DNA of 64,000 nt from Cohnella thailandensis (GCF_014212135.1 NZ_JACJVQ010000028.1:62001-126000); one strand, 5' to 3'; positions 34,825-43,765 are shown, numbered from the stretch's first letter. Notes: generated by a model from the letters alone, not told the origin. Made by a program: numbers and translations.

Positions 34825-37446
34825 ATGAAGCGCCATACGTCGTTTGTTCTCGTTGTAGGCACGGCTTGGGCGGTTATTTTCTCCGCGGCAGCGGGACCTT
34901 TGGCCTTCGGCAACCCGGCCGCAGCCTCCGCGACGGAGAGCAAGGCCATTCCCGTTAAGGCTTCGAGCCTAACGTTCGTCCAGGAGAACGGCGGCTCGCA
35001 AGAGCAGCCTGCCGACTTCCTGCAGGCCATCGGCGTTCCTGAGGCTTGGCGTTCCCTTAAGGGGGAGGTCGCGGGCACGATCGCGATCGTGGATACCGGC
35101 GTGGACTTAAACCATCCGCTGCTCGCGAAGTATTTAACGGATGGGGTCAACCTGCTGGACAGCCGGAAGCCTCCGGAGGACGATAACGGACATGGAACGG
35201 CGGTAGCCGGCATCATCGCCCAGATCGCGGAGGCGAGCTCCGCGGGCGCATCCTGGAAGATGAAGATGATGCCGATCAAGGCCCTGGACAGCAACGGGGA
35301 AGGAAGCGAAACCAGTCTCGTTCGGGGAATTCAGTACGCCATCGAGAAGAAGGCGGATATCGTCGTGCTCTCCCTCGGTCTTAGGAGGGATGCGCCGGAG
35401 ATGCGGAAGGTGGTCGAGCAGGCCGAGAAAGCGGGGGTGCTCCTGATCGCCGCCGGAGGCAACGATGCGGCCCAGTTCGGCAAGAAGGCGGCGATCCAGT
35501 ATCCGGCCGCTTATCCGACGGTGCTGGCCGTCGCCGGCGCGGACGGGACTAAGCCGCAAGCGGAATCGACGACGGGGACCGAGATCGACCTGGCCGCTCC
35601 TTGGAGGGTAAGCACCTACAAGCGCGGAGGCGGAACGGTCACGGTCGAAGGGACTTCGATGGGAGCGCCGCAGGTTGCCGGGGCGGCAGCGCTGCTGATG
35701 GCCTCTAAGCCCAACAAGACGCCGGCCGAGCTTCGCGAGATTCTTCGCCGCACCGCACAGGACGTCGCCGCGAAGGGGTGGGACGCGCAGACCGGCTACG
35801 GAATCGTCCGAGCCGACTTGGCGGCCGCCAGCGACGACAATATCGATTGGCGGGAGCCGAACGACAGCCGCCAGACGGCCTCCGCGTTCCCGCTCGGAGC
35901 GGAGCTCTACGGAGTATGGTTGAAGGATGACGAATGGGACTATTACAAGATCGAAGTTCCTTACGACGGAGATCTGACCGTGCGATGGGAGGAGCTGGAC
36001 GGGAGCTCCCAGACACCGAACCTGATTCTGTCTTCCTCCGGCTCCTCGGAGGAGATTGTCCCGTTCTTCCGGGGAGAAAGGCATTACAGCTGGAATGTCG
36101 GCCACGGCCGTTATTACCTGAAGACGAGCAAGGGCAGGGGCGGCCCGAACGGAGCCGTTCCGTATCGGCTCGAGACCGGCTTCGTCATGGCGGACGATGC
36201 GATGGAGCCTAACGGCTCGCCGCTGCAAGCCTTTACGCTATCGCCTCGGACCCAGAGCTGGACGGGCAACTTCAACCGTCAAGGCGACGAGGATTGGGTG
36301 CAGATCGCCCTGCCGAAGGACGGCAAGCTAAGACTGACGGTGGAGCCGAGCACGACCCGGATCGATCCGGCGATTTTCGTTCAGCAAGCGGGCGGCGAAG
36401 CTTCCTGGTCCAGGGACGATTACGGCGACGGGCGCAGCGAGCAGCTCGTGCTAACGAATGCGAGTTCAGGCAAATACTACATACAAGTGCGTAATGCCGT
36501 CTCGGAGAAGCCGGAACCGGTAATCGGGACCTACCGTGTGCAATTGGAATATATTACACCATACGTGGATCCGCACGAGCCGAACGACGCTCCGCTTCAA
36601 GCGACCGTCATCCGGCTGAACGCGGAAACCCCGATTCAAGGCTTGATCTCTTCCGCCGACGATAAGGATTGGTACCGGTTCACGATCGGCGAGCGGATGC
36701 AAGCGAGCCTGCAGCTCGGCAACATTCCGTCCTCGGCGCAAGCCGCCGTCAAGCTGTACGACAAAGGGGTCAAGGAGCTTGAAGGATGGAGCAACCGGAA
36801 GGGAACCGATCGGATCGACGGCTCGCGTCTCCTGCCGCCCGGGACCTACTACGTGTCGGTGGAAGCAGACGCTCCTATCCAGAGCTCCTATTACGAGCTG
36901 AACTTGAAGGGCGTGCCCATTGCTCAGTCGTTCAAGGACGTATCCGGCCATTGGGCGGAGAAGCCGATCACGGCGGTCGCGAAGGAGGGATGGATGTCCG
37001 GCTACGGAGACGGGCGGTTTCTGCCCGATCGCGAGCTGTCCCGCGCGGAGGCGATCGTCATCGCGGTTCGCGCCTTCCAGCCCGCAAGCAAGGGAACCCG
37101 TTCCAAGTATAGCGACTTGGCATCCGCGGAATGGGCATCCGATTCGATCCGGATAGCGGAGGCGGAAGGATGGCTCTCCGGCTTTACGGGGCGAAGGCTG
37201 GAACCCGACAAGTCGATCACCAGAGGCGAGGCGGCCGTCCTGTTCGCGAACGCCGCGGGCCTGACGCAATCCAAGCTTCCGCCGATCCGGTTCTTGGACG
37301 TCCCTTCCAGCCACAAGGCGGCAGGGGCGGTCGACGCGTTGGTCCGCAAGAAGTGGATGGCCGGTTACGGCGACGGAACCTTCCGGCCGGATCGGACGAT
37401 AACGCGAGCGGAATGGTCCGCCTTGCTCGCGAAGCTGCTGCAATAG
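34825..37446 (+). CDS. SLH-anchored subtilisin-like serine protease
   Basis: An exported S8-family protease, 873 residues. The signal peptide is at about 1-35. The catalytic triad is D90 (IAIVDTGVDL), H123 (NGHGTAVAG) and S278 (GTSMGAPQVAG), with the oxyanion N213 (AAGGN). From about 350 to 690 there are about three PPC-type beta domains (patterns like DAMEPNGSPLQA, DWVQIALPKDGKL and DPHEPNDAPLQA). Three SLH domains lie at about 702-873, each with a final signature such as GYGDGRFLPDRELSRAEA or GYGDGTFRPDRTITRAEW. It is therefore held on the cell wall by pyruvylated polymer. The N-terminal region before the protease domain is short (about 80 residues), so a propeptide, if any, is small. The ribosome binding site is weak (AAAGG, 12 bases away). 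Confidence 0.9.
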   Translation: MKRHTSFVLVVGTAWAVIFSAAAGPLAFGNPAAASATESKAIPVKASSLTFVQENGGSQEQPADFLQAIGVPEAWRSLKGEVAGTIAIVDTGVDLNHPLLAKYLTDGVNLLDSRKPPEDDNGHGTAVAGIIAQIAEASSAGASWKMKMMPIKALDSNGEGSETSLVRGIQYAIEKKADIVVLSLGLRRDAPEMRKVVEQAEKAGVLLIAAGGNDAAQFGKKAAIQYPAAYPTVLAVAGADGTKPQAESTTGTEIDLAAPWRVSTYKRGGGTVTVEGTSMGAPQVAGAAALLMASKPNKTPAELREILRRTAQDVAAKGWDAQTGYGIVRADLAAASDDNIDWREPNDSRQTASAFPLGAELYGVWLKDDEWDYYKIEVPYDGDLTVRWEELDGSSQTPNLILSSSGSSEEIVPFFRGERHYSWNVGHGRYYLKTSKGRGGPNGAVPYRLETGFVMADDAMEPNGSPLQAFTLSPRTQSWTGNFNRQGDEDWVQIALPKDGKLRLTVEPSTTRIDPAIFVQQAGGEASWSRDDYGDGRSEQLVLTNASSGKYYIQVRNAVSEKPEPVIGTYRVQLEYITPYVDPHEPNDAPLQATVIRLNAETPIQGLISSADDKDWYRFTIGERMQASLQLGNIPSSAQAAVKLYDKGVKELEGWSNRKGTDRIDGSRLLPPGTYYVSVEADAPIQSSYYELNLKGVPIAQSFKDVSGHWAEKPITAVAKEGWMSGYGDGRFLPDRELSRAEAIVIAVRAFQPASKGTRSKYSDLASAEWASDSIRIAEAEGWLSGFTGRRLEPDKSITRGEAAVLFANAAGLTQSKLPPIRFLDVPSSHKAAGAVDALVRKKWMAGYGDGTFRPDRTITRAEWSALLAKLLQ

Positions 37447-37461
37447 CGAGGAGGTTCGCGG

Positions 37462-37719
37462 ATGAACGAAGAAAATATTTATCAAACCGTAGGCTGGAAC
37501 GGGCTGTTCTCCATGTTCGTCACCTTGGGCCTTATCGTCGTAACATGGGTCGTGCTGAAGGAGATCCGCTGGGAGAAGCTCGTGAAGCACCCTCTCGGCC
37601 CCGGCGCGCAATTGTTGAAGCTGTTCCTGTCGATCGTGATCGGGCATCAGCTAGCCTCGTTCATCCTGGATTATTGGGACTGGACCGCTTCTCTGAAATG
37701 GCTGTTCGGCTCCAATTAA
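37462..37719 (+). CDS. ywzB: DUF1146 (YwzB-like) small membrane protein
   Basis: An 85-residue protein with two membrane helices (about 16-33 and 50-70) that resembles the DUF1146/YwzB family. In Bacillus its gene lies between the atp operon and murAA, and here it also precedes murA. GAGGAGG lies before the ATG. The function is unknown. Confidence 0.75.
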   Translation: MNEENIYQTVGWNGLFSMFVTLGLIVVTWVVLKEIRWEKLVKHPLGPGAQLLKLFLSIVIGHQLASFILDYWDWTASLKWLFGSN

Positions 37720-37939
37720 GCGAAGGCCGCATAACCAAAGTACGTAAAGATAACACTGGATAATATGGCGTAGATGCGTCCGCTTGCCAGAAGCGCCTTC
37801 TGAAAACCAACCATATTCGACAAATGTTGCCACTTGTGCGCATAGCGGAGGCGGTGATATGATGGAGTTTGGGTTTTCTGAAGTGCCTCTCGCGTCGAGC
37901 GGCTTCGGAATGATTATATACCCGCGGAGGGAACCACCC

Positions 37940-39325
37940 ATGAGCAAAATCATCGTCCGCGGCGGCCGTCCCCTTAAAGGGACTGTCCGCGTACACGGCG
38001 CCAAAAATTCAGTCCTGCCCATCCTTGCTGCGTCATTATTGGCGGAACAGGGATCGTGCGTCATTCATGACGTTCCCGCCCTGGACGATGTTCACAACAT
38101 TATACAGGTGCTGTCGGCATTGGGAGTTCAGGCGAATCAGGAAGAGGGCAGCGTTCGGCTGAATGCTTGCCAGCTGACGTCTTACGACGCCCCTTATGAG
38201 CTTGTTCGCAAAATGAGAGCTTCGTTCCTCGTCATGGGACCGCTGCTTGCCCGTCTGGGCAAGGTGCGCATCTCCCTGCCGGGAGGCTGCGCGATCGGCA
38301 CTCGTCCGATCGATCAGCATCTCAAAGGCTTCGAGGCCATGGGAGCGGAGATCGGCTTCGGCCAAGGCTCTATTGAAGCCCGCGTCGAGGGCAAGCTGCG
38401 CGGAGCGCGGATTTACCTCGACATCGCAAGCGTGGGCGCTACCGAGAATATTATGATGGCTGCCGCTACGGCAGATGGAACCACGACGATCGAGAACGCC
38501 GCCAAGGAGCCGGAGATCGTCGATCTGGCGAACTTCCTTAACGCGATGGGCGCGAAGGTCCGCGGAGCCGGAACCGGCGTTATTCGCATTGAAGGCGTCG
38601 AACGGCTCGCCGGCGTCGAGCACGTCGTTATTCCCGACCGGGTCGAGGCCGGCACCTACATGGTCGCGGCGGCCATGACCGGCGGCGACGTGTACATTGA
38701 AGGCGCGATCCGGGACCACCTGGGACCGGTCGTCGCGAAGCTTGAAGAGATGGGCGTCGCTATCGAGAGCGACGAGAACGGCATTCGCGTCCAAGCGCAG
38801 CTTCCGCTTCGCGCGGTCGACGTGAAGACGCTGCCTTATCCGGGCTTCCCGACGGATATGCAGGCCCAGATGATGGCGCTGCTGCTGCATGCGGAAGGCA
38901 CGAGCATCATCACGGAGACGGTATTCGAGAATCGTTTCATGCACGTCGACGAGCTCATCAAGATGGGCGCCCAGATCAAGGTGGACGGTCGTACCGCCAT
39001 CGTGACCGGGAACGCCAAGCTTGTCGGCGCCCAAGTGTGCGCGACCGACCTGCGCGCCGGCGCCGCGCTGATCTGCTCGGCTCTGGTCGCGGACGGCACG
39101 ACGGAGGTATCCGGCGTCCATCACATCGACAGAGGCTATATGGATATCGTAGGCAAGCTTGCCGGCCTCGGCGCCGACATCTACCGCGCGCCTTCTCCGG
39201 AGGAAGTGATGGCGGAAGCCGAACGGGCATCCCGTCACCCGTCCAAGATTCTGGAGGAGATCAAAGGCCAGGCAGCGGCTCCTGCCGACATGGGCAGAAT
39301 CCGCGTTCAACCGACGCTGGCATAA
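37940..39325 (+). CDS. murA: UDP-N-acetylglucosamine 1-carboxyvinyltransferase
   Basis: First committed step of peptidoglycan synthesis: enolpyruvyl transfer from PEP to UDP-GlcNAc. It has 461 residues, slightly longer than usual (about 420-440) because of a ~25-residue C-terminal tail. The N-terminal KNSVLPILAASLL and the loop LPGGCAIGTRPID, with the catalytic cysteine that fosfomycin attacks, are present. The frame is open 52 codons further upstream, but the ATG at 37940 has GCGGAGGGAA before it and gives the expected N-terminus, MSKIIVRGGRPLKG. The order ywzB-murA-spoIID agrees with Bacillus. Confidence 0.95.
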   Translation: MSKIIVRGGRPLKGTVRVHGAKNSVLPILAASLLAEQGSCVIHDVPALDDVHNIIQVLSALGVQANQEEGSVRLNACQLTSYDAPYELVRKMRASFLVMGPLLARLGKVRISLPGGCAIGTRPIDQHLKGFEAMGAEIGFGQGSIEARVEGKLRGARIYLDIASVGATENIMMAAATADGTTTIENAAKEPEIVDLANFLNAMGAKVRGAGTGVIRIEGVERLAGVEHVVIPDRVEAGTYMVAAAMTGGDVYIEGAIRDHLGPVVAKLEEMGVAIESDENGIRVQAQLPLRAVDVKTLPYPGFPTDMQAQMMALLLHAEGTSIITETVFENRFMHVDELIKMGAQIKVDGRTAIVTGNAKLVGAQVCATDLRAGAALICSALVADGTTEVSGVHHIDRGYMDIVGKLAGLGADIYRAPSPEEVMAEAERASRHPSKILEEIKGQAAAPADMGRIRVQPTLA

Positions 39326-39386
39326 GCCCGAACGAAGCGGGCCGCCTTGACTTGACCTTATTCATTTATTCCGAACAGTAAGCAAA

Positions 39387-39446
39387 GAAAAGCCCTTCTC
39401 TAAAAGCGATTCGCCTCGCGGCGGTCCGACGGAGAGGGGCTTTTTT
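39387..39446 (+). terminator. Rho-independent terminator after murA
   Basis: AAAAGCCC-TTCTC pairs with GAGAGGGGCTTTT, with a run of six T residues following. The loop is about 35 bases. Confidence 0.8.
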
Positions 39447-39510
39447 GCCATCAATAAGAGATCAGAGAGCTTGCGGCGTGATGATGTCGGCGTCGCTCCC
39501 GATGTTCCCG

Positions 39511-39700
39511 ATTCTAACGGAACTGACAGCCTCTATTCGAACTCAAAACGTCTCTTTTTTATTCTAACGGAAGTAGGAGCCCTTATTTCGGTCGAATGGC
39601 GAATTTATTAACCATTTTCCCCAAATAACGTCTCTCAGTTCCGTTTGATTGCAAAAACATGCAGGATAGACAAAATAACGCTCCTCAGTTCCGTTAAAAA
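39511..39700. repeat. Four short repeats in two direct pairs, inverted to each other
   Basis: The element ATTCTAACGGAACTGA (with variants) begins at 39511 and again at 39561. Its reverse complement, AATAACGTCTCTCAGTTCCG with variants, begins at about 39623 and 39673. The two members of each pair are exactly 50 bases apart, so the whole array is symmetric. The 601-base gap between murA and spoIID otherwise holds only the murA terminator and a possible promoter area. Confidence 0.72.
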
Positions 39701-39926
39701 TCGAAAGAGGAGTCCAATCCCTCTGACTTTCCCTAGCTAACGGGAGAAATCGGCTAAGCCGGCAGGCATAACATTGCTTCATCTATGTCGCTCCTCCCCT
39801 TCGCTCAGGTCTCTTTATTTGCCTGAAGCTCCTCGATAGGTTCCTTTCTGATTGGCCCGCGTACTCGTTCTAGCAATCGGGCATCGTACATAGAATGGGA
39901 GAAGCATCGGGCGAAAGGAAGATTCT

Positions 39927-41117
39927 ATGAACGAGAGGCTGCGAATTGATTGGATAGGTTTCGTGCTGGGAGTCGGCATCGGCTTGATCGTCTGGTTGTT
40001 CGTTCACGAGCAGAGCTATCGGCTCGGGAAGGACAAGCCGGTCGCGGTGCCGCAGGTTCGGCAAGAATCCGCGCTCCCGGCGGCGGCGACGGCGACGTCG
40101 GACTCCCCTTCGAACGGCGGCGGGAATGCCCCGGTTCTTGAAGAAGCAGTCAAGAAGAACGCGGAGGAGCGGCAGCCGTCTGCTAGCCTGGATAAGAAGG
40201 CCGAGCAAGCGGAAGCCTTGAGGTCGCTAGAAAGATTGAAGATAAAAGTATACTTGACCGAAGAGAAACGGGTCGAGAGCGTGAGCCTGGAGCAGTACGT
40301 GCGCGGAGTCGTTGCCGCCGAGCTTCCGCTCGAGTTCGAGCCCGCCGCGATGGAAGCCCAAGCCCTGGCGGCAAGAACCTATATCGTCCGCCGGCTGCTG
40401 CTGGAGGATCGTACCGGGATACCGGAGACGGGGGCGGCCAGCGAGGCGGACGTGACGGATACGGTGAGCCACCAAGTCTATAAATCGCTTAAAGAGATGC
40501 AAGAGCTCAAGCAATCGAACGAGCAGGGCTGGAACAAGGTGAATCTGGCGACTTTGCGAACGAAAGGGAGAGTCATCGTCTACGAGGGGGAACCGATCGA
40601 AGCGCTCTATTTTGCCTCGAGCAACGGACATACGGAGAACTCGGAGGAGGTCTTCGGGACGAAGCTTCCCTACCTCCGGTCGGTAGACAGCCCTTGGGAT
40701 CGTACCGAAGCGAGCGACTGGGTGGAGAAGAGCACGTTCAGCCTGGCCGAATTCTACCGGAAAATGGGGGTGGGCTCCGTAGCCGCCGTCGCGGGAGGAG
40801 CCGGCAAATCTTCCATTCGCATTCTGGATCTGACAGACGGAGGGCGGGTCAAAGAGCTCCTCGTCGGAGACGAGCGGATTCCGGGCAAGACGGTCAGGGA
40901 GAAGCTGGGCCTTCGGTCGGCGGCGTTCACCCTGAAGCAGGACAAGCGGGGAGTGCACATCACGACGTACGGCAGCGGGCACGGAGTCGGCATGAGCCAA
41001 TGGGGCGCCGAGGGAATGGCCGAGCAGGGAATGAGGGCGGAAGAGATCATAGAATACTATTATAAGGGAGTCCAATTGGCCGAAGCATCCGACTGGCTAC
41101 CGAAACTACCGCTATAA
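39927..41117 (+). CDS. spoIID: Stage II sporulation protein D
   Basis: A membrane-anchored lytic transglycosylase that, with SpoIIM and SpoIIP, thins septal peptidoglycan and drives engulfment. It has 396 residues. A membrane helix lies at about 10-27, followed by a long low-complexity linker (about 30-100) that makes the protein larger than the ~340-residue Bacillus form. The SpoIID domain starts near residue 105; the catalytic glutamate is E132 in GVVAAELPLEFEPAAMEAQA. The C-terminal GHGVGMSQWGAEGMAEQG is complete. GGAAG lies before the ATG. It is mother-cell expressed (SigE) in Bacillus; no clear SigE box was identified here. Confidence 0.93.
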   Translation: MNERLRIDWIGFVLGVGIGLIVWLFVHEQSYRLGKDKPVAVPQVRQESALPAAATATSDSPSNGGGNAPVLEEAVKKNAEERQPSASLDKKAEQAEALRSLERLKIKVYLTEEKRVESVSLEQYVRGVVAAELPLEFEPAAMEAQALAARTYIVRRLLLEDRTGIPETGAASEADVTDTVSHQVYKSLKEMQELKQSNEQGWNKVNLATLRTKGRVIVYEGEPIEALYFASSNGHTENSEEVFGTKLPYLRSVDSPWDRTEASDWVEKSTFSLAEFYRKMGVGSVAAVAGGAGKSSIRILDLTDGGRVKELLVGDERIPGKTVREKLGLRSAAFTLKQDKRGVHITTYGSGHGVGMSQWGAEGMAEQGMRAEEIIEYYYKGVQLAEASDWLPKLPL

Positions 41118-41190
41118 GAATAGAAATCTTGCAATTCGCACGTATAAAAGTCTATCGCCTGGTAACACTTGCTTACTGAGGTGATAAACA

Positions 41191-41919
41191 ATGAGTGACC
41201 AAAACAAAACCACTCGTAAAATCGAAGAGGCCTCCAAGCCAAGCGCGGGAGCGTCGCAAAACCAGACGTCGGGGCTCAAGAGATTGTTCAGCAAGCGTTG
41301 GGTATTCCCAGCAGTCTACATGGCCGCCGCCGCAATCATCGTAACGATTCTCTGGCTGAACGGCACGGGCGGCAAAGATCCGCAAGAGCCGGTATCGGGC
41401 CAACCGAGCATCGCGAGCGAAGAAGCGGCAGCCAGTCCGTCGGCCAGCGAGGAAGCGGTGGAAGCGGCCGTTCCGGGGGAAGCCCTCCGCATGCCGTTCG
41501 ACTCCGAAGACATTACCGTCTCTCTGCCTTACTACAACGCCAGCGGATCCGCCGAGGAACGCCAAGCGGCCGTCGTCGAGTACGACAACAAGTTCACTCC
41601 TCACACGGCGCTCGACTTCTCGCATAAGGACGGCAAGACCTTCGAGGTTCTCGCGGCCCTGAGCGGCAAAGTCACGGTGGCCGAGAAGAGCCCTATCAAC
41701 GGCTACGAGGTTCAGATCGAGCATGCCGGCGGCTTGAAGACGGTCTATCAAAGCCTGACCGATCTGAAGGTTCAAGTAGGCGACGAAGTGAAGCAAGGCG
41801 ACACGATCGCGATGGCCGACCGCAGCGAAATGGAACAGAACGAAGGCATTCACCTTCACTTCGAGGTTCTTAGCAACGGTCAATCGGTCGATCCGAATTC
41901 CCTGATGAAGAAGCAATAA
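41191..41919 (+). CDS. spoIIQ: SpoIIQ-like M23 peptidase-domain protein
   Basis: A 242-residue forespore-membrane protein of the engulfment channel, which contacts SpoIIIAH. A cytoplasmic N-terminus of about 36 residues is followed by one membrane helix (about 37-56), a Ser/Ala/Glu-rich linker, and a LytM/M23 domain from about 130. The zinc ligands H138 and D142 (HTALD) and H221/H223 (HLHFE) all appear present. The assignment rests on position after spoIID and before spoIIID, on the topology and on the domain. Confidence 0.84.
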   Translation: MSDQNKTTRKIEEASKPSAGASQNQTSGLKRLFSKRWVFPAVYMAAAAIIVTILWLNGTGGKDPQEPVSGQPSIASEEAAASPSASEEAVEAAVPGEALRMPFDSEDITVSLPYYNASGSAEERQAAVVEYDNKFTPHTALDFSHKDGKTFEVLAALSGKVTVAEKSPINGYEVQIEHAGGLKTVYQSLTDLKVQVGDEVKQGDTIAMADRSEMEQNEGIHLHFEVLSNGQSVDPNSLMKKQ

Positions 41920-41932
41920 GCGCGCTAAGCAA

Positions 41933-41973
41933 GAGAGGGGCCTCCGGCATGAGCCGGGAGCCCCTCTCTATTT
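41933..41973 (+). terminator. Terminator after spoIIQ
   Basis: GAGAGGGGCCTCCGGC pairs with GCCGGGAGCCCCTCTC across an ATGA loop and is followed by TATTTG. Only the T-tract is weak. Confidence 0.8.
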
Positions 41974-42089
41974 GTAATTAAGTATACTTCTTGTAATTTA
42001 ATCCACCATTTTTTGTGAGATTATGGTACGATAGAACCAAGGTGATATTGACTTGGCGGGGCCTTTAGGGCTAAGGGGAGATTTCGCAC

Positions 42090-43247
42090 ATGAGAGAGTT
42101 GCACGTAGACGACCTGCGTCCGGGAGATATCGTGAACAAGACGCTTCTGTCCAAGAGCGGGATGGTCATGCTCGAATCGGGCACGGTGCTTACGGAATAC
42201 TATATCAATAGGCTTAGAAATCTAGGCTACAAGAGAGTGGCGGTCAAGGATTCCGGTCAGAGGCCGGTTTCGCCGGACCTCTCCAACTCAAGACCGAAGA
42301 AGAGAGAATCGGGAGAAGCCCTGGAATCGGGCGGCGCCAAAGCCGTCGCCGAGATGAAGAATAACGAAGCCGCGCTGGTGAGGACCGAAGACAGCGTGAG
42401 GCGTTTCGTCGAATCGGATTTAACGTACTCCCGGCTGTCCCTTCCGTTTCTGGAGACGGCGCGCTTCCGCCGGGACTTCCGCGAGCGGGTGCTGTCCGTG
42501 CTCGAAGAGAAGCCGCTGGCGAACGAGCTGAGCGTCATGATGCAAAGCGATCCGCAGCTTTTCCAACATTCGCTTAAGGTGTCCCTCCTGTCGAACGTTC
42601 TTGGAGACGTCCGCGGTTTCGATTCGTCGCGGCTGGAGGAGCTGACGATCGGTTCCATGCTTTTCGATATCGGCATGACTCGGCTTCCGGAGACCATCGT
42701 CAAGGCGAAGCGCAAGCTAAGCGACTCGGAACGGGAGATGGTTCGCCAGCATACCTCCTTGGGCTACGACGTTCTGTCCAAGATCAAGGAAGTTCCTCAG
42801 CAGGCCGCGCGCGCCGCTCTCCTTCATCACGAAAGGTTCAGCGGGGGCGGGTACCCTTTCTCGCTTAAGGGACAGGACATTCCGGAGCTCGCTCAGCTCA
42901 TCGGACTCGCGGATATTTATGACGCCTTGCTCTCGAAGAGGCATCACCGCGATCCGTATCCGAACAACGAGGCGATGGAATATTTATTCGCGGCGGGCAA
43001 TTACGACTTCAACATGGACATCGTTCAGATGTTCCTCAAGCACGTCGTCGTCTTTCCGATCTCTTCCGTCGTCGAGCTGAGCAACGGACAGATCGGGATC
43101 GTCGAGCATGCCGAGAACCGGCTGGCCCACAGGCCGGTCGTCCGAATCATCCGGGAGGCGAACGGCGAGGCGATCGCGCGGCCTTACACGGTGGATCTGA
43201 ATCAGAACCGCCAACTGGTTATTCTGCGCCTTGTGCAGGGGATCTAG
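42090..43247 (+). CDS. HD-GYP-like domain protein, degenerate metal site
   Basis: A 385-residue cytoplasmic protein. An N-terminal region of about 110 residues is followed by an HD-GYP domain (about 155-330). Conserved are H160, H221, HHER at 246-249, SGGGYP at 251-256, and ADIYDAL. The HD pair of the family (LHDIGK) is replaced by LFDIGM at 191-196, so F192 stands where a metal-binding His is expected and M196 where Lys is expected. Active HD-GYP proteins hydrolyse cyclic di-GMP; this one may be altered or act as a sensor. The C-terminal ~60 residues are a small beta-rich domain (QIGIVEHAENRL). It sits alone between spoIIQ and spoIIID, each bounded by a terminator. Confidence 0.83.
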   Translation: MRELHVDDLRPGDIVNKTLLSKSGMVMLESGTVLTEYYINRLRNLGYKRVAVKDSGQRPVSPDLSNSRPKKRESGEALESGGAKAVAEMKNNEAALVRTEDSVRRFVESDLTYSRLSLPFLETARFRRDFRERVLSVLEEKPLANELSVMMQSDPQLFQHSLKVSLLSNVLGDVRGFDSSRLEELTIGSMLFDIGMTRLPETIVKAKRKLSDSEREMVRQHTSLGYDVLSKIKEVPQQAARAALLHHERFSGGGYPFSLKGQDIPELAQLIGLADIYDALLSKRHHRDPYPNNEAMEYLFAAGNYDFNMDIVQMFLKHVVVFPISSVVELSNGQIGIVEHAENRLAHRPVVRIIREANGEAIARPYTVDLNQNRQLVILRLVQGI

Positions 43248-43270
43248 GGAAATAGAAACCGAAGCTGGAA

Positions 43271-43297
43271 GGACAGGGGCTGCCCCCTGTCCTTTTT
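43271..43297 (+). terminator. Rho-independent terminator after the HD-GYP gene
   Basis: GGACAGGGG and CCCCTGTCC form a perfect 9-bp stem across a CTGC loop, followed by five T residues. Confidence 0.9.
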
Positions 43298-43417
43298 GCG
43301 TGGCCGAACGGGTACGAACGGACGCAAGAATGGGTCCAAAGACACCTCCGGCCAGCCGTTAGGCCCACAATCCACGCCGGATATGGACTTTCCGGGCTTG
43401 TCAGCCACCGGAACAAA

Positions 43418-43445
43418 GAATAAGTGACCGCGCCCCTCATATACT
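43418..43445 (+). promoter_or_regulatory. Candidate SigE promoter of spoIIID
   Basis: GAATAAG (43418-43424), a 13-base spacer and CATATACT (43438-43445) resemble the SigE -35/-10 pattern. Bacillus spoIIID is SigE-dependent. It lies 33 bases before the start codon. Confidence 0.55.
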
Positions 43446-43477
43446 GTACCAATCTAATCGAGCAGGGAGGCGGGAGC

Positions 43478-43765
43478 GTGCACGATTACATCAAAGAACG
43501 CACCATCAAGATCGGCCGGTGCATTGTGGAAACGCGCAACACGGTTCGGACGATCGCCAAGGAATTCGGCGTCTCCAAGAGCACGGTGCATAAAGACCTG
43601 ACAGAGAGATTGCCGGAGATCAATCCGGACCTGGCGGATCAGGTCAAACACATTCTCGAGTACCATAAATCCATACGCCATCTGAGAGGAGGAGAAGCGA
43701 CCAAGATCAAATACAAGAAAACGACCGTCAAGAAACGCGAGGTGCTGACGGCGGGGAAGGCCTAA
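43478..43765 (+). CDS. spoIIID: Sporulation transcription factor SpoIIID
   Basis: A small mother-cell DNA-binding protein that turns SigE-regulon genes on or off and helps start sigK transcription. It has 95 residues. The N-terminus MHDYIKERTIKIGRCIVE and the helix-turn-helix IAKEFGVSKSTVHKDLTERL agree closely with Bacillus SpoIIID. The frame continues upstream to 43424, but the GTG at 43478 with GGGAGG seven bases before it gives the conserved start. The tail after residue 80 is Lys-rich. Confidence 0.95.
   Translation: MHDYIKERTIKIGRCIVETRNTVRTIAKEFGVSKSTVHKDLTERLPEINPDLADQVKHILEYHKSIRHLRGGEATKIKYKKTTVKKREVLTAGKA

Noticed and set aside
42000..42089. A promoter for the HD-GYP gene around TATGGTACGAT
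   Set aside because: No -35 at an acceptable distance could be matched for SigA or for a sporulation sigma factor.
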